DNA of 64,000 bases, taken from positions 62,001 through 126,000 of the forward strand of contig NZ_RIAS01000007.1 of assembly GCF_003719335.1 (NCBI RefSeq), given 5' to 3'. The DNA is from Paenibacillus amylolyticus (lineage in GTDB: Bacteria > Bacillota > Bacilli > Paenibacillales > Paenibacillaceae). Shown here piece by piece: positions 36,601 to 43,164 of this stretch (the stretch's first letter is position 1; every line of letters starts with the position of its first letter). The notes under the pieces are model-generated. The model worked only from the letters and a program-made list of their open reading frames with translations, was not told the origin of the DNA and did not search any database. The translations under genes and the position numbers were made by a program.

Positions 36601-39481
36601 GGTTAAGAGATCCATTGATATGGTAGTAATTTTGTTAGGGATTCTGAAGGCTGGGGGCGCATATCTGCCAATCGATCCAAACTACCCTATAAATAGGATA
36701 AATCACATGTTGACTGACAGCGGTTCTAAGCTCTTGATCGTCGACAGCGAGTGTCCAAGTAATATTTCATTTGAGGGTGAAATAATTGTATTGGAGGATA
36801 TTCATTACATTGAAGAACAAAAGAAATTAGTCCGTAACAATATTCACTCTAGGGACTTGGCATATCTTATTTACACTTCTGGATCTACAGGGCTCCCAAA
36901 AGGGGTTATGGTTGAGCACCGTTCAGTCGTAAATTTATATCATAGTATCAAGAACCGTCTCGAATGGGACGAGTCAAAAACAGTACTTGCTCTAACAACG
37001 ATCTCTTTTGACATTTTTGTTATAGAAGTAATCTTACCGTTGCTTACAGGGATGAGTGTGGTTATTGCAAGTAGCGAGCAACAATATTTACCTTCAGAAA
37101 TATTAGGACTAATAAAGAATAATAACATATCGATTGTCCAAATGACACCTTCACGTGCAGAACAGTTATTAATTGAGAACGGTCATAGCGACTTTTTAAG
37201 AGATGTTGAGACTTTTCTAATTGGTGGAGAAACATTAAAAATGGGAATAGTGGATAGGTTGCGGACATTAAGCAATGGTAGAGTCTATAACATGTATGGT
37301 CCGACAGAAACCACGGTTTGGTCCACGATGAAAGAAATGACTCATACCAATACAGTTAACATTGGTACTCCATTATACAATACAAGAGTCTTTATTTTAG
37401 ACCATAATATGAAAGTTCAACCAGTTGGAGCGATCGGTGAATTATATATCGGGGGTGATGGGCTCGCGCGCGGATATTTTAACCATGATAGATTAACATC
37501 CGAGAAATTTACAAACAGTAATTTCGGGACAATTTATAAAACAGGCGATTTGGCTAAATGGTTACCATCAGGGGAAATTGAACTGTTAGGCAGAACCGAC
37601 CATCAGATAAAGATCAGAGGGTATCGTATAGATTTGGAGGAAATTGAAAATGTAATTAGCATGTACTTCGAAGGAAGTAGATGTGTAGTATCTGCAAAAG
37701 ATGATCCCAATGGTCAACTATTTCTCATTGCCTATATTGAAAGAGAGACTAATATTAATAAGAAAGAATTAATAGCTTATTTGCGAGATTTTCTCCCGAA
37801 TTACATGGTCCCAGTTTGTTTTGTTGCGTTAGATCCGTTGCCCTCTACTCCAAATGGAAAAATAGATCGCGGGGCATTGCCAATGCCTGATGAGATATAC
37901 GTGACGGAATCGAAATACGAGGAGCCAAGAGACGATCTTCAACAACAAATACTATCATGTTGGGAGGAGATATTACAGGTAGAAAAGATTAGTATTCACG
38001 ATGATTTTTTCGAAATAGGAGGTAACTCCATCAATGTAATGCTTCTTACGGAACGATTGAATGCTGCATTTAATCAAAATATTCCAATAATTGAATTGTT
38101 CAGGTGTTCAACCATCGAAGCGCAATCTCATTTTATAAAGGGACTGTCGATAACTGGAAATGCACCTTTGATTGAGAGATCAATAGAGAAAATATATTAT
38201 CCTCTATCTGCAGAGCAAAGCAGGATGTATGTCCTTAATCAATTGGAGCCTAACTCAACAAGTTACAATATGCCTGTTCTCCTTAGGATAAAGGGCAGGC
38301 TTAATAAAGAAAGATTAGTCAAGGCAATAAATTCATTAGTCGAAAGGCATTCATCTTTGCGAACAAAATTTGATTATGTGAACGGCGATATTGTACAAGT
38401 TATCATTGATAATTATTGTGTTGATTTAGAAGAAACAGTTTCTGAACAACAAAACCTGGAGGTTGTAGTTAAACAATTTATCCGGCCCTTTGATTTATCG
38501 TCCCAATTGCCGTTAAGGGTTGGATTAATCGAATGTAAAAATGAAGAATTTTTACTGATGTTCGATATGCATCATATTATATCGGATGCTTTATCAATAA
38601 TGAATATGGCGAAGGAATTCGCTGCATTGTACAGGGAAGAGCCACTCCCTCCATTAGATATAGAGTACAAAGATTATGCAGTTTGGCAGAATCAGGAAAA
38701 GGGGGCTGGTCGATTCGATAGTATGGAAAAGTATTGGCTGCAGGAGCTTTCCAATATTAAAGCCAACGAATCCCTTCCAAGTGATTACACTAATCCAGAT
38801 ATAGAAATTGATGGTTGTAAAATAGATGTTTGGTTTAGTGAAACTGAAGCTAAACAGATTAACAATTTGGCAGTGAAGCTAAAGACAACAAAAAATGTAA
38901 TACTACTCTCAATATATAAAATGCTTATATATCACTTTTCTGGAAATGAGGATATTGTAGTCGGAGTTCCGATAAACGGAAGGTCACAGTTAAATATGGA
39001 TAATGTCGTTGGGAATTTTGTGAACACATTGCCGATAAGAGTGACGATCCACTCAATTAATCAATTCCAAGACATAGTGGATAAGGTAAAGACGAAAGTA
39101 TATCAAGCAATTGGTAATCGTGAATACCAATTAGATTGGTTAATTATGAAACTAGGAATCCAGGGTGTCACGGAAAGCAACGCTCTCTTCGATACCGTAT
39201 TCATTTACCAAGAAGAACCTGTTATACATGGTTTGGAAAAGGATATAGCAATATCGCTTTTCCAGTGGAAGCAAATTGAAACTCAGTTTGATATTCAATT
39301 TGTTATATCTGAAGCGACAAAAACAATACGATTGACTATTGAGTACAATAGAAAAAAATATTCGGATGCACTGGTTAAAAAGTATGCCCATTACTACCAC
39401 GAAGTACTAAAAGTTGTTTTGGCAAATCCAGAGGTTAACATATCGCAATTGAAGCTTATTACAAGCGATTGTGGTAAATAA
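30623..39481 (+). CDS. NRPS1: C-C-A(Thr)-T-C-A(Gly)-T-C
   Basis: A 2952-residue synthetase. C1 (HHILYDGWS near 140) starts VQNILPLSPMQQGMLYH, the pattern of domains that accept a D-residue donor. A second condensation-like domain follows (HHLIFDG near 590). A1 (near 1030) has specificity residues D-F-W-N-I-G-M-V-H, the known Thr code. T1 is LGGHSL near 1427 and C3 is HHIIADG near 1620. A2 (near 2080) gives D-I-I-Q-L-G-M-V-W, close to Gly codes. T2 is IGGNS near 2464. The terminal C domain has HHIISDA near 2649, with Ala for the usual Gly. No thioesterase is present. The ATG has a perfect AGGAGG site. It is visibly AT-rich. Release must occur in trans or by the terminal C domain. Confidence 0.93.
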   Translation: MSIVSQSNVQNILPLSPMQQGMLYHYLSNEENNNYFGHLTININGEVDYKTCELAWNHVVETNEMLRTVFRWEKIEHPVQIMLKSYYMRIKIIDLVDYTNEEKRLYIDRDLQKRVDLKQIPFSVTLYKMGLNQYKMIISNHHILYDGWSNAIILKEFFYYYQQLLHNQQVSLFSKGEFKDHVKQVVQSQSVDSNKFWSEYLESYTHNSIFPQENRLKSEMTEITEQGNISLDLLVSKKALEEAAAKIGVSEAAIFYTAWGLVLQRYSRRDDVIFGTTVSGRNSNVRGIENIVGLFINTLPLRIRPESDETVNQFIMRLSIHLNKRTEFEQTSLVDIKKCLNQVNSEDIFDSVIGIENYPVDHMFFQSIKGIEIESISMDEATNYNLTAIVKYGQNKFSLKIMYKKSCITEEMAIGIVKFFDEVIQRIIVHQNKSMTELMELISENLFKEASLLPLTPIQNELLYSCLKNPADNYHRLTYYQIIHEKLEIDQWCDALSQLEDIYPILKSELVEQNGIHYLKLSDEIDIKNRFYYEEISHYSVNSKKLSLIDLKPIVVQFTDRITHSIKLPLVQHYLIRLSPQCYIAIINIHHLIFDGASARIYFKNLLECYRGESKKIKSVTKEEYLKTTVKVIESYNKKDTIQFWEERLKQTEKLQANILPPINKGQEEALVLSLDEYNAIKKFCKQNGVSVPLYFKGLYAYLLSVYFRERNLQFFEIVSGRHRWGEEIVGCFYGVLPVVIDLGSVCNEVVEFLQCLRIQKKSLNNHDMVSIMELKRIIGDQGVSFFYNFQNFFFNSETDQTYIEDIINYAAEEIHLLVAETAAGIRLKLTNSTSSTNLNGFLSVLQNISRQIIKGVNKFDQIKFDNVGNVIPAHFVAVQNNMTIHELLEEKVKVRADQVAVWFNGITLSYAELQDYSNRVCNFLVHSQGVLPGENIGVLLDRSEKMIVVILGILKAGATYVPIDLSYPTERILHIINDAHINTVMCDTQLPQTSQYNCINIEELWDQLQTVSSETHRNGNNNDDIPAYIIYTSGTTGNPKGVIVTHKNVVSLLSNINSLFQLNNSREVWTMFHSICFDFSVWEMFGCLITGGKLVIVPNSITKDYEQFATLIAEQKVTVLNQVPSSFYHLSSEILRGKIDYKNIELKYVIFGGEALNSSMLIDWINVYPSIKLVNMYGITETTVHVSYKELSKEDINTGCRSIGKPIPSLNLYIVDDKMRRLPPGAIGEIVIGGGGVAAGYLNQQDLTSKKFVTAAIQGIEQKYYRSGDVGLVLPDNDEVICLGRADEQVKVRGFRIEVSEVENALVRHGKVCSTVVTAENDSMGNKILVAYLTLNSTLLVQDIRSHLSEIVPYYMMPSRFTVVSEIPLTRNGKVDKKALSLIQGYSLDQTESYSPATTTLEIALMEIWAELLGIQPNGIEDDFFLLGGHSLNVISLVSIMHKRFNVRVPINKIFEYSTIRKLAWYIEAESQNNIESNLDTAANSIPKSAEGIEYYPLSSAQKRIFFLSKTNVHTAYNITGALHIRGRIDLNKVENIFNKLIQRHEMLRTGFEIIQDEPVQKVYSHVDFSLERFVAHTKLGQYKLLRKFIRPFQIEKPGLIRVGGVEIGDNEYLLMIDMHHIIADGISVNVLIEEFMELYQDNAKLDTPTLTYKDYAEWQQNIIYDEGVKQYWKKVFEDGIPLLDMPSDSVRPMYNDYSGDSYTFEIPGMLMERLRGVALENNTTLFMLLLGAYYVFLHKYSGCEDIVVGVPVSGRDNLELENIVGLFVNTVPIRIQINSEKTFSELLHNVKTNTIDIFDNQKLPLEVLVELLNVKRDINRNPIFDTTFSFNMTDSIKIEGLTINPIEVKSKTSKFDMSLNVNRSGNIWLCSIEYSTRLYKKKTIVNWMSMYLTILESISNGHCSSIGNMKIISDIEEKRIKEDFNQTHYEYDKESTITKLFENQVVRLLDRVALIMNDRQISYRELHERSNQLANLLLTMELPENPIIGLMVKRSIDMVVILLGILKAGGAYLPIDPNYPINRINHMLTDSGSKLLIVDSECPSNISFEGEIIVLEDIHYIEEQKKLVRNNIHSRDLAYLIYTSGSTGLPKGVMVEHRSVVNLYHSIKNRLEWDESKTVLALTTISFDIFVIEVILPLLTGMSVVIASSEQQYLPSEILGLIKNNNISIVQMTPSRAEQLLIENGHSDFLRDVETFLIGGETLKMGIVDRLRTLSNGRVYNMYGPTETTVWSTMKEMTHTNTVNIGTPLYNTRVFILDHNMKVQPVGAIGELYIGGDGLARGYFNHDRLTSEKFTNSNFGTIYKTGDLAKWLPSGEIELLGRTDHQIKIRGYRIDLEEIENVISMYFEGSRCVVSAKDDPNGQLFLIAYIERETNINKKELIAYLRDFLPNYMVPVCFVALDPLPSTPNGKIDRGALPMPDEIYVTESKYEEPRDDLQQQILSCWEEILQVEKISIHDDFFEIGGNSINVMLLTERLNAAFNQNIPIIELFRCSTIEAQSHFIKGLSITGNAPLIERSIEKIYYPLSAEQSRMYVLNQLEPNSTSYNMPVLLRIKGRLNKERLVKAINSLVERHSSLRTKFDYVNGDIVQVIIDNYCVDLEETVSEQQNLEVVVKQFIRPFDLSSQLPLRVGLIECKNEEFLLMFDMHHIISDALSIMNMAKEFAALYREEPLPPLDIEYKDYAVWQNQEKGAGRFDSMEKYWLQELSNIKANESLPSDYTNPDIEIDGCKIDVWFSETEAKQINNLAVKLKTTKNVILLSIYKMLIYHFSGNEDIVVGVPINGRSQLNMDNVVGNFVNTLPIRVTIHSINQFQDIVDKVKTKVYQAIGNREYQLDWLIMKLGIQGVTESNALFDTVFIYQEEPVIHGLEKDIAISLFQWKQIETQFDIQFVISEATKTIRLTIEYNRKKYSDALVKKYAHYYHEVLKVVLANPEVNISQLKLITSDCGK

Positions 39482-39555
39482 TATTATTAATTTGTTGCTG
39501 CTTGTTCTACTAATATAAGACAGGGCAATTCAGGGGGGAAATAAATATCGACTTG

Positions 39556-39589
39556 CTTCGCCATTTTTCCAAAGTTGAAAATGGCGAAG
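39556..39589. other. Perfect 12-bp inverted repeat after NRPS1
   Basis: CTTCGCCATTTT (39556-39567) and AAAATGGCGAAG (39578-39589) pair perfectly around ten bases. No T run follows, so it is not a standard terminator. It could be an mRNA-stabilising or processing hairpin in the operon, or part of a lost element; it overlaps a short unrecognised frame (39575-39757). Confidence 0.6.
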
Positions 39590-39727
39590 ATTTCGCTGTA
39601 TCGCCTACAAAATCGACAAGTACCCCCTGCATTTACCTACTTTGCACGAGAGTGTTATGACACGCTGGCAAAACTGGACGACTCTTGGGAACAAAAAAGT
39701 GATAGTTATCCCAGGGGCAATTTATGC

Positions 39728-39840
39728 GGTCTTTACCGCTATTGCATTTTGATATGATTTTATACCGGATTTGTGAATCAAACTTAGATCTATAGCTCAA
39801 TATACAAATAAGCGAGTTTCAATTGGGGATGTATATGGAA
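39728..39840 (+). repeat. Repeat before carbamoyltransferase gene, copy 1
   Basis: It matches 63896-64000, from TTTACCGCTATTGC through the 40-odd bases around ATCTATAGCTCAATATAC to the ATGGAA start. Both copies follow an NRPS gene that ends in a condensation domain and precede a carbamoyltransferase start, so the NRPS and carbamoyltransferase pair was duplicated as a unit or gained the segment by conversion. Confidence 0.8.
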
Positions 39841-40383
39841 ATACAAATTCCGAAAGCACCTTTATTGGCTATAAAAGCTTGTTTGAATATGAATAACATT
39901 CGAATGTCTGATGTGGACCGAATTACCATTTTAGGTAAAATGATTAAAATGAGGGAGGATTATAGACCGTTCGCACCTGCTATTTTAGAAGAATCTGCTC
40001 GAGAATATTTTGAGATCCCAGAACAGTATGAAGCGAATATGTTTTCTTTTATGAATATGGTTTTAAAGGTAAGAAGTGAAAAACAAAAATCATTAGGCGC
40101 GGTAACACATGTGGATGGGTCAGCAAGAGTACAAACCGTATCCTCAACCAATAATCGACTGTTTAACAATTTAATTGCTTCATTTGAAAAGAAAACGGGA
40201 GTTCCTGTTCTGTTAAACACCTCCTTTAACAATAACTATGAGCCTATCGTAGATTCTATAAACGATTCTGTGGTTTGTTTCTTAACGACACAATTAAATT
40301 ACTTATGCATTGGAAACTACCTTATCAGAAAAAGACCATTAAAATCTGAGGGAGTTATGAGGTTAATCCCCGTTTTACCCTAG
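39835..40383 (+). CDS. Shortened carbamoyltransferase (NodU/CmcH family, C-terminal domain)
   Basis: The 182 residues match the C-terminal part of the family: MREDYRPFAPAILEE, GAVTHVDGSARVQTV, FEKKTGVPVLLNTSFNNNYEPIV and YLCIGNYLI. Full enzymes have about 550-600 residues; the long N-terminal Kae1-like domain that binds ATP and carbamoyl phosphate is replaced by about 30 residues. It is probably an internal deletion and inactive alone, though a subunit role is conceivable. The ATG aligns with the start repeated at 63995. In-frame TTG (39823) and ATG (39829) codons precede it. Confidence 0.75.
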   Translation: MEIQIPKAPLLAIKACLNMNNIRMSDVDRITILGKMIKMREDYRPFAPAILEESAREYFEIPEQYEANMFSFMNMVLKVRSEKQKSLGAVTHVDGSARVQTVSSTNNRLFNNLIASFEKKTGVPVLLNTSFNNNYEPIVDSINDSVVCFLTTQLNYLCIGNYLIRKRPLKSEGVMRLIPVLP

Positions 40384-40417
40384 TATGTGTCACTTAATAA
40401 GAGAAAGAAGACCAGTA

Positions 40418-40651
40418 ATGATGGCGTTCAAAATGGATTATGTTTATGAAATAAGTTTTTGTTATTTTTTTGGTCAAACCGTATCTATTTCAAAAAAAGT
40501 TTACGATTTTTTAATAGAAGTCGATCACTCCAAATCGGTGGGAGAAATTATCCAAAACCAATCATTCTTCAATATAGATGAACGGATTAAAATAGAAGAC
40601 ATAGTGGATTTATGGACAAGACGCTTGCTAAAGTTAACTATAAAAAACTGA
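40418..40651 (+). CDS. Small protein, weakly PqqD-like
   Basis: About 77 residues (MMAFKMDYVYEISFCYFFGQ), with a pattern VYDFLIEVDHSKSVGEIIQ followed by a DIVDLWTRRLLKL helix. This recalls the winged-helix PqqD/RRE fold, but the similarity is weak and unproven. The in-frame start could be 40385, two bases after the preceding stop. Alternatively it is the frameshifted tail of the carbamoyltransferase gene. It sits 35 bases before the kinase gene. Confidence 0.45.
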   Translation: MMAFKMDYVYEISFCYFFGQTVSISKKVYDFLIEVDHSKSVGEIIQNQSFFNIDERIKIEDIVDLWTRRLLKLTIKN

Positions 40652-40686
40652 AGTTTTGAGGATTTTAATCTTAAGGAGGAAAATTT

Positions 40687-41664
40687 ATGCATGAAAATAT
40701 CGATTCTATGATGATTGTAAAGCATGCATTAGAGAGATATTTAATCCAAAGTAAAGATATTCAATATTTAGGTGAAAGTGAAAATTTAAACTATAGAATA
40801 AAAGCAATAATGAATGAAAAAGAAAATGATTTTCTATTAAAAATCAGATATTCTTCTGCTAATCAAAACTTAGTTGAGATTATTGAATCGGAACTTAAAT
40901 GGCTTGAGGCGCTGGAAAGTGATTTAACTTATAACGTTCCTGGTCCTGTAAGAAATAAGGAAGGAGAGCACATTACCACAATAACAATCGACAATTCTGA
41001 CGAAAAAATATATGTATCATTGTATAAATGGGTGGAAGGTGATTTGCTTAATAGACCACCGACTATAGAAGAAACAATTAGCTTTGCTAAATTGGTGGCT
41101 GCATTACACAAACAATCAAAGAATTGGGATATTATAGATAAGTCTAATGTGCGAGTATACGATGCTGATAATTTAATCTCATCTTATACACAACTATCCC
41201 AAAATTTAAATGCACTTATCACCGAAGAAGCTAAGATATGTCTTGAACAAACTATTCAAAAAATTTCTTGCGAAATTAATAATCAAAAAATAACAAGAAA
41301 TACTTGGGGTATGATCCATTCTGATCTTCACGAAAGTAACTATGTTTTTTATAAAGATGAACCTCGACCTATTGATTTTTCAAATTGTGGATTAGGATTT
41401 TATCTATTTGATATAGCTGAAATATTTATGCATCTTTCACATGAAAACCAAAAAGTATTTATATCAACCTATAGTACTATTCATCAACTTCAAGATAATT
41501 ATGTTAATGTTATTGAAGCCTTTTTTCTTTGGTCAATAATCAGAACATTTTCTTTCCATTCAATAAATCCAGAAGAACATGAAAATACTGCATCTACTTT
41601 AAATTGGGTTATAGATACCTATTGCAAAAAATACCTTGAAGATGAAAACTTCCTTCTTTACTAA
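40687..41664 (+). CDS. APH-like kinase (aminoglycoside/homoserine kinase fold)
   Basis: The protein has 325 residues. The catalytic loop is GMIHSDLHESNYVF near residue 218 and the metal motif is PIDFSNCGLGFYLFDIAE near residue 235. Such enzymes phosphorylate antibiotics, sugars or amino acids. In an antibiotic locus it could give self-resistance by inactivating the product inside the cell, or act in biosynthesis. The start has a perfect AAGGAGG site. A relic of a paralog lies before NRPS1. Confidence 0.85.
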   Translation: MHENIDSMMIVKHALERYLIQSKDIQYLGESENLNYRIKAIMNEKENDFLLKIRYSSANQNLVEIIESELKWLEALESDLTYNVPGPVRNKEGEHITTITIDNSDEKIYVSLYKWVEGDLLNRPPTIEETISFAKLVAALHKQSKNWDIIDKSNVRVYDADNLISSYTQLSQNLNALITEEAKICLEQTIQKISCEINNQKITRNTWGMIHSDLHESNYVFYKDEPRPIDFSNCGLGFYLFDIAEIFMHLSHENQKVFISTYSTIHQLQDNYVNVIEAFFLWSIIRTFSFHSINPEEHENTASTLNWVIDTYCKKYLEDENFLLY

Positions 41665-41735
41665 ATGTTTTATTTAAATTCATAAATGCGAATTATGTAT
41701 CAATAAATATATTAATCGAAAAGTAGGTTTTGCCA

Positions 41736-41990
41736 ATGAATATAACTACAATAGTAGAAGATGCTATCAGAAAAGTTTTAGAAGTTCCAGAGAATCATCC
41801 ACTTAACGAAGGGCTGTTAGAAAACGGCATCAACTCCCTACGATTCATACAACTAGTTATAGAGTTAGAACTTCAATTAGATATTGAATTTTCTGACGAA
41901 TATTTAAGTGAAGATAACTTATCAACCATTACTATTGAAGAGTTTTCAAATTATATTATTAATAATTTTGGTATATCTAATCAAGGGTGA
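41736..41990 (+). CDS. Stand-alone carrier protein 4
   Basis: This 84-residue carrier has its serine in LLENGINSLRFIQLV (Asn-Ser in place of Asp-Ser). The ATG at 41736 follows GTAGG; an in-frame TTG at 41730 is possible. It is AT-rich like the kinase and NRPS1 and closes that gene group. Its loading enzyme is not adjacent. Confidence 0.83.
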   Translation: MNITTIVEDAIRKVLEVPENHPLNEGLLENGINSLRFIQLVIELELQLDIEFSDEYLSEDNLSTITIEEFSNYIINNFGISNQG

Positions 41991-42147
41991 GCAACATCCT
42001 CCTGCATATAATGATTAAGGAATTTGGGAATGAAATTAACTATTGAACCGGGCCTCATTTCGTTAGCATTTTAATGATACAACTATAAATGAAGTCGACT
42101 CGGTTTCGTACTCGATCACTAAGGAGGAGGGAAACTACATTGGAATC

Positions 42148-42594
42148 CAATTAGAGATAACTTATCTCCAGCCACTGATCGTTATGATTAACAATCGCCA
42201 CGAAGACTGAAAAGAATACTTTCCTAGGATACGCATTCAACTAGACCTATGGTTTATGGGATTGCTTAAATGCTTCAAGGATTATTCGACGATATCATGC
42301 TGAGAAAATTAAATAAGTATAATGAAGTATTATAAATTATCGGTTTACAATTTAATACAAACCGTATAAAATTGATTGGAATGACAATTGGGTATTACAA
42401 CAACCTGTTTTACTATGATAATCGTTGTTTCGGCACGTTATTAATAACAGGGGACATATATATGTAACTTTGAATGCGGTTACACCGGATGAATGGGCGA
42501 AGCTATGTCTGTTTGTCCCACTGACGTCACATCACATATTCTATTATCTGGAGACATGCACCCTTGAGGTGTTTTTTTTTTGCGACAACACAAC
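42148..42594 (+). promoter_or_regulatory. Duplicated NRPS leader, copy 2
   Basis: Nearly identical to 29877-30326, with a few indels. The palindrome GTTATTAATAAC is at 42437-42448, the LNAVT short frame is preserved with mostly conservative changes, and the hairpin plus T run is kept. The first hairpin is slightly altered. It lies about 570 bases before NRPS2. The upstream bases 41991-42147 hold nothing recognisable. Confidence 0.72.
42557..42581 (+). terminator. Candidate intrinsic terminator in NRPS leader 2
   Basis: CACC (42559-42562) and GGTG (42568-42571) with a CTTGA loop are followed by ten T (42572-42581). It is the same hairpin as in leader 1, with a longer T run. Confidence 0.6.
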
Positions 42595-43164
42595 TAACAT
42601 GTTTGAGCACTGCTAAAGAGAAGAGGTGAGCCTCCTTATGGGAGATGAGAAATCTTAAATGTTTACCAATTATAGTATCAAATCTACTCGTAAAATCTTA
42701 GAGTTGTTATTGAGCCTTTGAGCCATGATATGTTTGTTCCAACGAACGCTTAGATTATCATTATGGCGCAACCTAGAATTCCGTTGAGGCGAAAAATCTT
42801 ATCTATTTTATATTTTGTTCTATTTTTTCATCCTCTGCCGGAGGGATAGTATTCCATTAAATACCAAATGACATGCGGTGAAATAGTCGAAGAACTAAAT
42901 CTGACTGGCATGAACTTAGAACGGTATGTACAGAGACTATATAAATGCTACAATTCCAAATTTACAGCAAGCTTGGTGGACGCCACGTTTCACCTGTTCT
43001 GGTAGAACTAGGGTCACTGATTCCGGCATTGATGTATCTATCGATACGCTAAGCGATGACGATAATATTGCAAATGCCTCACCTTAAAGATATGCCGAAG
43101 CATGTATTGTACTGAACCGGTCAATAAGAGCGAATTATACGATTCTAAGGAGGATTCTAAGATT
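42595..43164. other. Region between leader 2 and NRPS2
   Basis: No gene is recognised. A strong AAGGAGG ribosome site lies at 43147-43153. The stretch may be the remainder of the leader transcript; the plus-strand frame from 43102 runs into NRPS2. Confidence 0.4.

Noticed and set aside
40385..40651. Firm PqqD/RRE call for the small protein before the kinase
   Set aside because: Only a loose helix pattern supports it; no partner radical SAM gene is in this part of the window.
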